Of a DNA stretch of 64,000 bases, positions 35,010 through 47,012 are shown one piece after another. Where the stretch lies: assembly GCA_013180625.2 (NCBI GenBank), contig SNVD02010008.1:124001-188000 (forward strand), read 5' to 3'. A program made the translations under genes and the position numbers. The number at the start of each line of letters is the position of its first letter. Position 1 is the stretch's first letter. The stretch is from Boswellia sacra. Its lineage: Eukaryota > Streptophyta > Magnoliopsida > Sapindales > Burseraceae. The notes below the pieces were generated by a model that was not told the origin of the DNA, did no database searches, and saw only the letters and a list, made by a program, of their open reading frames with translations.

Positions 35010-37694
35010 TTGAGTGGGAAGACCTTAACAATGAGTGATGCCAAAATAGGAGCCTCTGAAACCCCTGATATAGCTAAAGCCATTAGAACCAAACATGTAG
35101 CATCCAAAAAGGGACCCTCAAGGGGCGTCGACGAGGTAGACTCTCCTCCCACAAGGAAATCAGGCGCAAGCAGACTTAGGAGGAGTCAGGCCTTTCGTGA
35201 TCCTCATATGGATTGGTCCATCAATGGGACCCCCACTATATTAGAGGAGAAAGACTTGGAAGAGATTAGAAGACAATATCACATACCGGAGGACATTTTT
35301 CTTAGCTTGCCTAGGGAAGGGGAGAGACCTCGTCATCCACCAGTTGGTCATGTAACTCTTTACTCCACTTGTTTCTCGTATGGTCTTAGACTTCCTATTC
35401 AACCATTTTTTAGGCGTATGCTCCATCTTTTAGGCGTTGCCCCTGCTCAACTAGGTCCTAATGCCTGGCGCGCACTTATTTTTTGCTATGCTTTATGGAA
35501 AATGAAGAAATTTTCAGAAATTACCATTGAGGAGTTTTTTTACTTATATCTTATGAAAGCCTACCCAAAAACAAAGGGATGGTTTTATGTGGGTACATGG
35601 AGTAATGTGGGAACAGTTGTCTTAGATAACCCCACATCCAACGGTAATTGGAAGGAGCCATGGTTTTTTGTGAGCGGTAATTGGGGCCAAACTTTGGTAG
35701 AGGGCAAGGAGACATATTATGTGGAGAGAAATTTCCAACTCCCAGGTTAGGCACAAATATTTCATTAAGCTTGTATCATCATCATATCTTTATTGACTCT
35801 TCCGAACTATACCTTTCCCTTTCAGATTTTATCACCACTCAACCATTATTAGGTGTTGAGGCACTAAACCGCATCACCACTGTGCTCAGCATTCCAGACA
35901 ACAAAAGGAAGCAAGGTTACCTCTTAAGAATTAAGACACTTGTCAGAGTTGGGCTGGTCGACTCAAATTACGACGAGTTCGAAGAGAATGCAGATCCAAC
36001 AGGTAAATATCTTTTCCTTGTCCCCCCTTCTTTTAAAACATTGTTTAGCCTGCTTTATTCATATCAACTTGCCTTTTTTTATTCACCGTTAGGATCAGCC
36101 TCTCTAAAGTAGATCGCAGCGTTGAGATGAGCGAGGCCTCCCATGAGGTTGCTAGTAAGGTTGACCCCAGGCGTAGTAGAATCTTGGCAAAGAGGGTCGC
36201 TGCAAAGGCATCAGGAGAGCAGGTTGTGCGAGATGCATCTGGCCATAACAGGGCTACCAAAAGAAAGGCTTTGGTGGAGGGGACCATTGCTGACACTGGA
36301 GAAAAGGGGGGCGATAATTTACCAGCTCCGATCGACCAAGGAGAAAAGGTTACTCAACCTAAGAAGAAGCATATCAATCGGTCGACCAAGTCTCAGTTAG
36401 GTTTTACAAACCCAGCCCCTAATTCAAGTGCCCTTGTTGACATTGCTCCATCGACTACCCTAATAGTCTCCCAAGGAAGGAGTACAATTGATCCTGAGGT
36501 AAGAGAAGCTAACACTGAATCGATATATGAAGAATCCACCCTGGTCGACCAGAGTTTAGGCAAGACAGTCTCCCCTACGAGTTTCATAAAATCCCATCCC
36601 ACATTAGAGAAAGTTGAAGAGATTGGGCATCTATTTCCTTTAGTTCGTCGATCAGAGAAATTTGTAACCAAGGGATTTGCCCAAAAGGTCGATCAGTTCT
36701 CTTGGCATAAGGCGTACAACCAGGCTCAAGAGTTGATAGTACAGGTTTGCATTTTTCCTCTTTTTACTTTGTGTACACCTTTCACAATTCTCTCAATAAC
36801 TTAACCTTTATCCATCAGGCAAGTTTCATATTGGAGCAACACCGAAGGGACGCCCATGATTGCTTTTCTTGAGTTGAAAAAAGTGATAAAGAGATCGATA
36901 TTTTGAAAAATGAAATAGAAAAACTAAAGGAAGAAGTCGAGGCAACTAAGAAAAAGACAGCTGAAGAACTCTTTATTGCCCAACAAAAAGTTGGCGAACT
37001 CACAAATGACTTAATCAGTGCCAGGCAGAAAAACCAGGAATATATTGCAGCACTCAAAGAAGAAAAAGACAACCTTAGAGAGCAAGAGTTCCAAGCTAGA
37101 CTATTAATCCAATCCAAGGATTTTGAGAAAAATAGGGCTAGAGAAGCCGAGAGAAGAGTTTCTGAGTTGAACAAAGAGATTAAAAAACTGAAGGTGGAGA
37201 TCGCCAGAGCCAATGATGACGGTTATGTTGACGGGTATGAATTTTGTCGTGAAGTGTTTAAGAGAAAATACCCTAACCTTGACTTATCTTGGATGAGACT
37301 CGACGACGAGGTTCCAGATGAAGAAGAAGGCATGGCGAATGAAAAGCCAAGCACTTACCCTTCTAGTGACCCACTCATCCAGATACAAGGGAGCACCTTG
37401 ACTTCACAAACTAAGGCAGTCGACGACACCAATGTGGCAGATGATGCTGACAACGTTCACGAAGTCGACAAGGCCAATAGGGCGAGTGTTACAGGTAAAA
37501 TCTATTACTTGAATAATGGTAGTATATATGAAACTAACAACATGGACGAAACTGATGCTGCAGGTAAGGTTGCTGATGCAATCGAAGCTGATGATGCGGA
37601 GAAAGATGTTGACACTAATGAAACCAACGTTGTTAAGAAGACTACTCATGCAAGTGGAGCTCATGGTATGGATGATACTCTCAACACAAGTTAG
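35010..37694 (+). pseudogene. Antisense gene of the gypsy element (PF04195-like), broken
   Basis: It lies antisense to gag-pol, between integrase and the 3' LTR. Exon 1 (35,010-35,745) has the WxxxG-, SLP- and FFxL-rich composition of the plant 'putative gypsy-type transposon' domain (PF04195 type): IPEDIFLSLP, HLLGVAPAQLGPNAWR, GWFYV. Plausible introns follow: 35,746-35,825, 36,003-36,092 and 36,746-36,818, all GT-AG. Exon 3 holds a low-complexity linker. Exon 4 encodes a long coiled coil (about 36,903-37,215) and an acidic, repeat-rich tail. The reading frame is broken: joining exons 2 and 3 as drawn gives an early stop, and an in-frame TGA lies at 36,870-36,872. Such antisense genes are known in Tat-lineage elements; their function is unknown. 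Confidence 0.7.
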
Positions 37695-38536
37695 GTCGAC
37701 CACAAAGATGATGCTAATGACAAGATCACAGCTGATGATATGGATGAGATGCATGGTCCAAATGCAGTTGACAGAACAAACAATGTTGGGAACCATTAGG
37801 AAGCAATACAAGGCCTCTCTCCTGTTTTCTCCATCATATGTCTACCTGCTTTTTGTAGTTGGTGTTCCAACTTTTGCTTTTCATATAGTCCACTTTGACT
37901 AGGAGATTTGCTCTTTTGTTAGCATAACATACTTCATTTTCTTGTTTTATTTACTCCTGGAGAACACGCCTTCACTTTACTATGTTTATAAGATTGAACT
38001 GATCGAGGCAACTATAGCTAATTTTGAATATTATCCAGAGTACTTTGATCATTTCTATTTCTTCATTTTCACATGATATCTTCGTCTACTCCCACATGGG
38101 GGTTTGGTTGACCACAGGATACACAAATAGGCGTACCTTAGATATTGTGCGCCTGTCATTTGAGTCGCCATCCTAACCAGTGATTTGAAATAGAGGGACT
38201 TTGATCGACCAAGTAAACTGACTTAGATATCACTCTTGGCAATCTATTCAAGTACTACATAGTCGCATTGTAGGGACCAGATTGTCATCCATTACGCCAG
38301 CATTTGAAGAGGTGGTCACATATAACGGACTTGGTCAACCAGACACATTACGTAAAAACTTCATATGGCGAATTGTTAAAGCCATAGGTAATTTTACCCT
38401 AGGCGAGCCTTACAAGTCAAAAATATAAAGGCAATTATACTTTGGACATCACATTTCATGTGGCTGCTTCATCATTTCAAATGGAGAAGATAAACTAATA
38501 TCTTAGTCGACCCATCATGTTGTGTTAGAAATTTTT
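37695..38536. other. Gypsy 3' noncoding region
   Basis: No gene recognised. GTCGACC and GGTCGACC words recur here, as elsewhere in the element. Confidence 0.5.
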
Positions 38537-38790
38537 CTGGTGAATTTGGATAATAGTACTTTGGGCACCAATCCACCCTCTAACTTTAAGTTATCTCTAC
38601 CTTAGGCATCGTGTGCCCATAATTGGTCTAGCATTTTAAATGGAGAAAATAAGTAAGGGTCCTGGTTGACCCATCATGTTGTGCTAAGAATTTTTCCTGG
38701 TGAATTCGGATAATAGTACCTCGGGCACCGGATCACCGCTCCTGGTGAATTTGGGTAAGAGTACCTCGGGCGCCAGTCCGCCTCGCCTGG
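38537..38790. repeat. Gypsy tandem repeat, part before the CACTA insertion
   Basis: About 45-bp units around GGTGAATT(T/C)GG and AGTACCTCGGGCGCC (or variants). The array continues at 45,503 after the CACTA element. Confidence 0.85.
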
Positions 38791-38994
38791 CACTACAAGA
38801 AAAGTAGGAATAGATGACTGACACTTTATGATAGAACTCGTTATATCATCCAAAAATGACATAATGATGATAGAATTATACTCTATCAGAAACTTTATGA
38901 TAGACATGTGATATACTTTTTGTCTATCAATAATTTATGATAAAACAGTGATAGAAATTAGCTCTATCAAGAATTTCATGATAGAAATTTTTTA

Positions 38995-40042
38995 TTGACC
39001 ATGTCTGACCGAAATATAAATTAATATTTTATTAATTATGAGCCAAAAAAAAATTTTGTTAATAAAATATACAGGATAAAACGCACCGTTTTATCCTTAA
39101 TATAAGAGAAATGAAAATTTTGCCTTTTCCCTCTTTAACTTTCGGCTTCCCTCTTCTTCCCTCTTCTATTTGCCCTAGAAATTATTTTTACTCTTCATTC
39201 TTTAACAGTTTCTGAGTCGCTCTTACCATATCAACGGCAATTCATCCTCCTCTCTCACCGATCGAATCAATTGCTCTCCCTTTCTTTCACTCTGTCAGCA
39301 GCGCCCTCTCTTTAGCTCACTGTCTTTAAGCCACTCCCACCATCAACGGGAAGACATCCCCCTCTCTAACCGATTGAATCAGATGCTCTCTCCCTCTCTT
39401 TCACTCTGTCAGTAGCTCTCTCTCTTTCTCTAAGCCGCTCCCACCATTAACAGGACCTTATTCTTCCTTGCTTCTCCCCTCACTCATCCCTCTGTTGCTC
39501 CTGCGAAGACTCAACTGACCCATTCGCTTGTTGGAGCTGCTCGACTGAAAGAAAGGAAAGTTTGATTTCTTGCCTAATGACGTTACTTTGGCATTGATAT
39601 TGCATGCATCAGGTTTGTCCTTAACTGATATCAGCAAGAAGTTTAATTTTTTTTTTCTTTTCTTGTTTGGGGTTTTGTTGAGAAGTCTGTTTTCACTGGT
39701 GGATGTGGTGATAACAGATATTAGGTGGTTTTGGCATCAATTTGCTGTCAAGGCATTGCGCTGGCACAATTGGTGGAGGCACCGAAAGTAATTGGGATAG
39801 TCAGCCAATGTGCTTTGGTTAATTTGCCCTGAACGGAGACAGAGGATTCTGTTCTATATTTTGGTACGTGTTGTGTTTCATTGTTTTATTTGTTTACTCT
39901 CTGGCCTCTTGTTTGTGGATGTTATGAGAGAGATTAGAGTAACATTATGCGTAAAATATCATATATGTTTTGAAAATCCTGTAAGAAGTCTTGTTAGTTT
40001 TGGATGTTAATGCTTGAGCCATTATTGTTTACTATTCACCAG
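38995..40042. other. CACTA 5' internal region
   Basis: 39,120-39,540 is pyrimidine-rich, like a leader or UTR. The 39,570-39,790 frame begins PNDVTLALILHASG, which faintly recalls a pentatricopeptide-repeat motif, but it is too short to claim. Nothing else was recognised. Confidence 0.35.
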
Positions 40043-41291
40043 GGAGGTGCCTACGAGGAGTTTGGGTAAGCATTGGCAGGCAAAAGATATAGGGATTAAG
40101 GAAAGGGCTTGCGCATGGATGCCACATGGCTTCATGAGTGTAAATACCAAGTTGGAGGCTGGAAGAGCTTTCTTGAAGTCACTGTATAAACAGTATGCTA
40201 CATGGGGTGTTGATTTTGGTAATTTGAAATTTAATTTATAGTAATCCTCTTTCAGTCTGTATGTGGTAGTAAAATTACTTGAAATGTACACTACTTGTTG
40301 GTGGAGACTTGCCTCCAGGAACCATTCCTTTGTATCATTACACTAGCTGAGAATCATTTTCTTCCATGAAAGCACAAATTAGGCATCACCTTGACACCGA
40401 GATTAAGGATGACAAGGAAATTCCTGAGCAGACCTAATCAAATTGTCATGACTGGCTACCAACCATAAATCAGTCTTTTATGTTTCTGGGGTGGCTTAAT
40501 CTCAGTCATTTCTAATTTAATAATTTATATTCTTTTCTTTGGTCCTTTTTTTTTTCAGTGAAACATGACTGTGTGTTTGGTGATGACTTGGATATAGATG
40601 AGATAAGCTTCGTGTCACAGGTACACAACATTACCTGGTTACTCTGGTTATAGTCTCACAAAAAATTTCCAGGGTGGAGTAAGATGTATGAGGTGCCTTT
40701 GTGTAAGTTCTTAAGGAGCTTGAGCACCTCATTGTTTATTCTCTGTCTCCTGGAACTAGTGTGACACCGGCTTTGGCAAAAGATGTAAGAGAATTGGTCA
40801 ACATGTACAGGGTGACGGGGGATGATTGGGATACATGGGGGGATGTTACTGCCCATTTTAATGTTGCAAGGTAGAAAAGTAGTCCATACACGTTAAGAGC
40901 TAAGAGTTAAGAATTATCTGCTTTTGCTTCCTTTCCCAATTTGTGATATTTTTAATTTCGTTTCTCTATACATTCAATTTGAGTTTCTTTTGTTTCAGGG
41001 ATTTTGCTGCTGCTAAGATGATAGGTATTGAAGGTTTGAGCGGGAAGTCATGGCTTGACTTGGATATGCTACCACTGGGATGGCTTACTGATCAAAGTAT
41101 ATAAACTGGCAAATTGTTGATCTATTTCATATGGGCACAGTCCTGACCTTTTGACTGCAGAGGATAGATGACAGTGGAGATATGTACTCACAACAAAGAA
41201 CTCTGCTAAACAATTCAATGTAATAATGAGATGCTTGCTGCAAATTGTGGACTGAGTGCATAGAACTTGTCTTTCTTTCTTTCTTTCTTTC

Positions 41292-41323
<32 letters not shown>

Positions 41324-42691
41324 CTTCTTCCAAGGAGCGGTTTGGGATTTTGTGGATTTTTTTTTCAAGTGTTTTTGGGTTGTCATTATAAAGGGTGGAT
41401 GCCTCTCCCTAAAACTTTTTTTCTTATGGTGGTCTACTGGTCCACATTTGTATTTTTTCTTTTGATCTTCATCAATTAACTATTTTGTCACTTAAATTTC
41501 AGAAACAAATTATTTTGCATGCCAACCCTGCTGAGCATGTTATACTGGAGTATGAATGCTTTTTATTTTATTTTATTTTTTCATCAACCGGCCTTTGGTT
41601 CTTGGGTGAAATTTTGAAACATAAATCTTCAGTGAGATTCTGATATATTGATTATGAAGCAGTAAAGGGGCTTTTGTATGTTGGTGACTTTTGATAAGTC
41701 TTGAAGCATGGAGGGTTAGAATGGACAGTTTAAATGAAAGAGTGTTTCAAGAATGGTTGAAATGCTAAAAATAACTCAGATTTTTTATGATTTTCAGGTT
41801 CAAATGAAGGTCCACATAGAACTTGTAACCTTAGTCTTGCAGAACAGAGAACTCAGGCATGTGTGTATAAGCACATCCGTATTGGTATTTTGATATCTGG
41901 TAAATAAGCATTTTTTTTTATACCTTATGAATTTTCTTTTAACAGATGACTTTGTGGGCTATGGCCAAGTCTCCTCTCATGTTTAGAGGAGATGTAAGAA
42001 ATCTCGATGAAACCACATACAGTTTGATTACAAATCCTACCGTGCTGGAGATAAACCATTTTAGCTCCAACAATATAGAGGCATGTAAAATACAATTTTA
42101 TTAAAGTCCTTGAAGAATAAGAGTTCTCCAAATAAGATTATACTAAACTTTTTGTTGCATTACATTTTCTTTACATTACTGCAACAGAAGGAACTACTAA
42201 GAAAAATGTCTTCGCCACCAATCCTTTAGAAGTTGGTGCATCAAAAACATGTGTTTTGGGTCTCACAAGCTACAAGGACACCAAAGTAAATGGTTGGTCA
42301 ATTGAAGCTTATGACCAAGATCTTGATCAAATCTGTTGGAAAGAAGACCCAGGAAGCAAATTTGGGAAACCTTTATGCTTATACAAGAGAAAACTTCTCT
42401 TGGCTTCGTAATATTTGCTTTCTCTCTTTGTTGTTAGATTAAATTATATGATTTAGTTATTGATTTTGTTATCACTACTTGCTCTCTTATCGATATGATA
42501 ATTCTTTACCCAATATGAGTGTGGATGTAAGGATGAAGAGACAATCTACAAGCGACAGTATCAACCAAAACTCCATTTATTATCAGGTGAAAAGATGCAG
42601 TTCTGCTTGGATGCTTCTCCTAGGCGGAAGCTTACTTCAAAAGAATATAAAAGAGATTCATTTTTTGTGTGCAGAAGAGATGCCAACCAGG
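40043..42691 (+). pseudogene. Captured alpha-galactosidase (GH27/melibiase) gene fragment
   Basis: At least eight exons of a plant GH27 melibiase-family gene (the class of Arabidopsis At3g26380, by recall) with introns retained. They are 40,043-40,218; 40,559-40,620 (KHDC; the catalytic nucleophile Asp is codon 40,567-40,569); about 40,707-40,870 (IVYSLSPGTS, TGDDWDTW); 40,999-41,097; 41,798-41,856 (NEGPHRTCNL); 41,946-42,080 (MTLWAMAKSPLMF); about 42,170-42,408; and about 42,540-42,691 (FCLDASP, lectin-like tail). The N-terminal part of the barrel is missing. Defects include a one-base frame slip near 40,065, GC donors after two exons and weak acceptors. The enzyme would remove terminal galactose or arabinopyranose from wall or glycoprotein glycans. 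Here it is transposon cargo, probably not functional. Confidence 0.85.
41271..41331. repeat. (TTTC)n/(TTC)n microsatellite
   Basis: About five CTTT units followed by about twelve CTT units, within an intron of the captured gene. Confidence 0.95.
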
Positions 42692-43102
42692 TAGCTATTA
42701 GTGCTAATCTGTAAATAAAAATAGGCTGTTTCAGTTGTAAAATCGAGGGAACAAAAGGAGAGCTATAAATATATGGTTGAAATGGAAGTTCCAGCTATAA
42801 ATGTATAGATGTGACAGTTAATAGATTACGAGAAAAGTGCATTTAAAAATGAGTGGTTTGCAACACTTAGTTGTTGTGTATACCAGCCCTTCCCATTCAA
42901 CCCCAAAAAAGCCTTGATCCCAAATAGCTATGCAAGTTATGATGAGTTATCTTTCTAAAAGTTCAAAGACCCGGTTTCTAAAATGAGTGGTTTTTATTCA
43001 GCAGCATAAAAATAAGTAAGCATTAACCCCAAATGTTTTATATGATATTGCGATGCTTGTCTCATAATAAATTAGTTTGGTATTTTGTCTCAATTTTTTC
43101 AG

Positions 43103-44052
43103 GTTTTTATATAACTCCTTCGTACAAAATAGAAGAGGAAAGACACAATTTGGGTTCGTACGTCCAGCCATGGTATCACCCAAACCTGGGCGACCTCCAG
43201 ATAGTAGCCGTCCTGACAGAGCAGAGGGTGTATGCAAGCGCTTGAAAAAAGCTAGTAAAGGACAATTCATACTTATGCCATACAATCCCAGGTCTAAATA
43301 TTTAACTTCTAATTAAGTGTTATCAATTTTCATTCATTTTAGCATGTCCTTCATACCTTATACCTTTTTTTTTAATGCCTTCTTCTATTTTAGCTTCCAT
43401 TGGGTTTTAGTTGTGTTTGATGTGTTGCGAAAAGAAGTGTTTTATTTGGATCCTAAGGAGTACGATGATCCTGATCGTGATTTAGAACAATTAATTGAAA
43501 CGTATGGATCCTTTTTCATTTAATTAATACCATTTATATTTTTACTTTCTTCAACATTCTTCAGATAATTAACTACTGTTGTATTTCATACAGCACCATG
43601 ACACTGTTCACGACAGAGGTTAGCAAGGAAAGATGGAATTATAGTTCTAAGATGAGATTTGTGAAGGTAAAAACATATTACCTTAACTTAATGTTGCATG
43701 GCTATTATTGTAGGCCTAAAACAAATTAGATTTTTTATTGTCATTTTGGTTTTTAACTGTAATAGGCCCCGCAACAACCTGGATCCGTGGAATGTGGCTA
43801 TTATGTCTTGAGATACATGAAGGACATTATAGCAGACATTAGTTTGCTGATGAACAATGTGAGTCACTCTTGAATATAATATCATAAGTTTGGTTTTTAC
43901 ATACATATGGCATTGTTGTGGAAGTTTTATAATGGTTGATTTTACGGTTATCAGTTCAATGGAAAGACTGCATACACTCAAGTTGAAATAGATGAGGTTC
44001 GTTTAGAGTGGGCTAACCATTGTTCTGAAATCATTATTGCATCAACAAAATG
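43103..44052 (+). CDS. Ulp1-like cysteine protease of the CACTA element (partial)
   Basis: Five exons can be joined: 43,103-43,291, 43,394-43,501, 43,594-43,666, 43,766-43,858 and 43,955-44,052. All introns begin GT and end AG. The peptide resembles the C48 (Ulp1/SENP) protease domain common in plant transposons: GQFILMPYNP, then FHWVLVVFDV with the catalytic His, YLDP with the Asp, and QQPGSVECGYYVLRYMKD with the oxyanion Gln and nucleophile Cys. All four catalytic positions are present. The start is not certain: 43,103 opens after an AG acceptor and upstream exons were not found. In CACTA and MULE elements such domains often sit beside transposase; here they stand alone. The substrate (SUMO-like or other) is unknown. 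Confidence 0.7.
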
Positions 44053-44237
44053 GTTAGTATAAATGTGATCAACCTTGTTATTACTTCTTATGTTTTATAA
44101 TTAGTCAAATTTTAAGTTGCAATGTGAAATTGTAATTGTTGCATACATCTAAAACTTGGAGTCTTACTTTAATAGACAATTCTTTTTAGTAATATTCTTG
44201 GGTATTTTCATTTGTGTGTGTTGCGCAGATTTGAGTT

Positions 44238-44685
44238 ATTGTTGGACTTGGGAGTTTTGTTGGGTGTTTTGCTGAGAATGTGAGGAGTTTTGCTAAGAAT
44301 GGGAGGAGTTTTGCTGGGTATGGGAAGAGTTTTCGGAGGATTTTAACTGCTGATATTAGGAGGAGTTTTGCTGGTTTTGGGAAGATTTTTGGGAGGAGTT
44401 TGGCTGACAATTTGCTGATGATATAAGGAGGAGTTTTGCTGGGTATGGGAAGATTTTTGGGAGGATTTTGCCTGCTGATATTAGGAGTTTTGCTGGTTTT
44501 GGGAAGATTTTTGGGAGGAGTTTGGCTAACAATTTGCTGATGATATAAGGAGGAGTTTTGCTGGGAATGGGAAGAGTTTTGGGAGGATTTTGGCTGATGA
44601 TATTAGGAGGAGTTTTGCTGGTTTTGGGAGGAGTTTGGCTGACAATTTTGCTGATGATATTGGGACTTTTGCTGGGCATTAGTTG
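44238..44685. repeat. G/T-rich minisatellite in the CACTA element
   Basis: Irregular repeats of GGAGGAGTTTTGCTGG and GGGAAGA(G/T)TTT(T/C)GGGAGGA(G/T)TTTGGC, in units of roughly 24 to 120 bp. The C/A-rich strand gives a spurious proline/lysine-rich open frame. Confidence 0.9.
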
Positions 44686-45119
44686 ACAATGAAAGAATAT
44701 GTATGCTGTTGATATTGCTAACGAAACAGGAGGAATTTTTGTTGGCTTCACTAATCAAATTAATATAAAACATTTGCTCTTGCCTCCTGGTTTGCTATAA
44801 TTTGCCTTGTGAACTCCAAATTTAATTTGGTGGGCTGAATTTGTTGTTATTTTGGATTTGAATTATAGTCATAATTTGTTGTTGATAGAATGGTTTAACT
44901 TATGTAAGGGTAATGGTATTCTTGATCTATGGAATTTGTTCTCTATATTGATATGTGCATGTCATTAATATAAAATGGTTTTGGACTCAATTGGACGTGC
45001 ATTTTAATTTTAGTTCATATTGAATTTGTAAATGAATTTAAATTGCAAGAATGAATAAATTAAATAAAAAATCAATTCTACGCAATTAGATTTAAATATT
45101 GTGATAGAAGATTCCAATC

Positions 45120-45420
45120 ATGTATTTTGTCATAAACAACATCAATTACCCGCCAAAAAGTAACAAATAATTTTGGCGCCCAAATTAATCTGTCAAAATT
45201 AAATTGGAATCTCATAAAAAACATTTTTCCCGCCAAAAATTTCAAACTATAAAATAATTTCCCGCCAAAATTTTTTAACCTAGTGTGACAGACGTATGAC
45301 ATGTAAAAACTATCATACAATTATAAAATTACTTACCTAGTGTGACAGACGTATGACAGGTAAAAACTATCACAAAATTAATGATAGACTTTTTTTCTAT
45401 CATGAATGAGTGACAGTGAC
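45120..45420. repeat. CACTA right subterminal repeats
   Basis: Several CCCGCCAAAA words (near 45,151, 45,229 and 45,260), a GGCGCC(C)AAAT word, and a directly repeated block TAGTGTGACAGACGTATGAC (near 45,282 and 45,338). These are likely TnpA-type binding sites by analogy. Confidence 0.7.
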
Positions 45421-45502
45421 TAGATGACTGTTTGATTTTCTATCATCCACCCCTGTTTATGACCGTTTGTTTATGTCATCTATTCCTATTTTTCTTGTAG
45501 TG

Positions 45503-45628
45503 TGGTGAATTCGGGTAATAGTACCTCGGGCGCCAGATCACCGCTCCTGGTGAATTTGGGTAAGAGTACCTCGGACGCCAGTCCGCCTTACCTGGTGAAT
45601 TCGGGTAAAAGTACCTCGGGCGCCAGTT
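45503..45628. repeat. Gypsy tandem repeat, part after the CACTA insertion
   Basis: Three more units of the GAATT(T/C)GGGTAA / AGTACCTCGGGCGCC repeat continue the array interrupted at 38,790. Confidence 0.85.
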
Positions 45629-46047
45629 CGCCTCTTAGGTTTAGGCGTCACGTGCCTATGACTGCTCTAGCACTTTAAATGGAGGAAATAAGTAAAGGTC
45701 TTGGTCGACTCATCACATTGTGCTAGAAATCTTAAATGGTGAAGTACCAAGATCGAATTCATCACCGTCCTGACATTTAAGATAATTAGTCATCTGCGAC
45801 TTTCATAGAGATACTAATGCATTTTATTCTTCGTTGACTAAGGAATCAAGGCCTTCATTTTTTTTTGTCTTTATTCGTAAGGAGACATCTCTTATATGTG
45901 TGTAGCAAACATATTCATATTTGAGATACCGCAACTTTATTGGATTGCATGGTGAAACATACAAGTACTTCATTGATCTGCCTAGTGGAGCATATAACAA
46001 ATGTCACTGATAGTACATTCTAAGGTGTTCAGCATTCCATGGGTGTT

Positions 46048-47012
46048 TCACCTTTGCTCCCGACATAGTGGCAAGCTTGTAAGTCCCAGGTCGAACCGCT
46101 CGCTCAATGCGATATGGACCTTCCCAGTTAGGCTTAGAGTACCGCCACCTGGTTGACCAGCATTCGGGATGACCTTTTTTAGCACAAGATCCCCTTCTTT
46201 AAACCTTCTCTGCCTAACCTTAGAATTGTAGTACTTCGAGATTCTTTGTTGGTAAGCAGCAACTCGAATCTGGGCCAAGTCCCTCTTTTCTTCCAACAAA
46301 TCTAGGCATGCGCTCAACTGATGGACATTCTCCACAAGATCATAATGACGGGCTCTATGGGATGGCAATCCTACCTCCACAGGGATCATGGCTTCACAAC
46401 CAAACGCCATAGAGAAAGGCGTTTCACCCGTGGCAGTTCTGCTGGTGGTTCTATAGGCCCACAAAACTTTAGGAAGCTCATCGACCCATGCACCTTTCTT
46501 GCCCTCTAGTTTTGTCTTCAAGTTAAACTTAATGATCTTGTTGATTGCTTCAACCTGCCCATTGGCTTGAGGGTGGGCTGGCGATGAGAAACAATTGGCA
46601 ATCCCTAGCTCGCTGCAAAAACTCTTGAATTCTTTGTTGTCGAACTGCTTTCCGTTATCAGTGACAATACATTGCGGAATGCCAAATCGACATATTATTG
46701 ACTTGAAGATGAAGCCAGTGACCTTCTTCTCAGTTATGTGGGCTAAGGGCTCAGCCTCTACCCATTTCGTGAAGTAATCCACAGCCACAACAAGGAATTT
46801 GACCTGGCCTTTGCCTGGAGGAAGCGGGCCAACTATATCAACTCCCCATGAGCAAACGGCCAAGGACTGCTCATCACTGTTAAATTTTCAGGAGGTTGTC
46901 TAGGTTTCCTGGCAAACATTTGACATTTATCACAACTTCTAACCATCTTTTTAGCATCTTTATGCATCGTTGGCCAAAAGTAGCCTTGTCTCAATGCCTT
47001 AAATGCTAAAGC
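46048..47012 (-). pseudogene. Gypsy integrase (broken)
   Basis: The 271-codon frame at 46,048-46,863 carries the retroviral-type integrase core: GVDIVGP and VDYFTKWVEA around the first Asp, IVTDNGKQF with the second, and HPQANGQVEAINK with the Glu. A C-terminal region with LVLKKV follows. The HHCC zinc-binding part lies upstream (about 46,864-47,050) but is split from the core by a stop at 47,013-47,015 and a frameshift relative to the main gag-pol frame. The enzyme would insert element cDNA into host DNA; it is not made intact here. Confidence 0.85.

Larger units (their letters stand above)
38791..45502. mobile_element. CACTA transposon nested in the gypsy element (6,712 bp)
   Basis: It starts CACTACAAGAAAAGTAGG and ends CCTATTTTTCTTGTAGTG; 27 of 28 terminal bases are inverted repeats. 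The 3-bp target duplication is TGG (38,788-38,790 and 45,503-45,505), as expected for CACTA. Subterminal ATGATAGA / TCTATCA words (38,820-38,990) and CCCGCCAAAA and GTGACAGACGTATGACA repeats (45,145-45,360) mark both ends. Inside are a multi-exon host alpha-galactosidase fragment, a Ulp1-like protease and a minisatellite. No TNP2-type transposase was recognised, so it is probably non-autonomous. It interrupts a tandem repeat of the host retrotransposon, so it is the younger insertion. Confidence 0.95.

Noticed and set aside
37404..37902. Open frames overlapping the acidic tail of the antisense gypsy gene on both strands
   Set aside because: They are shadows of the repetitive Asp/Val-rich coding region.
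39570..39791. Pentatricopeptide-like start (PNDVTLALILHASG) inside the CACTA element
   Set aside because: Only one partial motif is visible; without neighbouring repeats it cannot be distinguished from chance.
44356..44751. A 131-codon minus-strand open frame rich in Pro, Lys and Ser
   Set aside because: It is the translation of the G/T-rich minisatellite; the periodicity is that of the DNA repeat, with no start context or homology.
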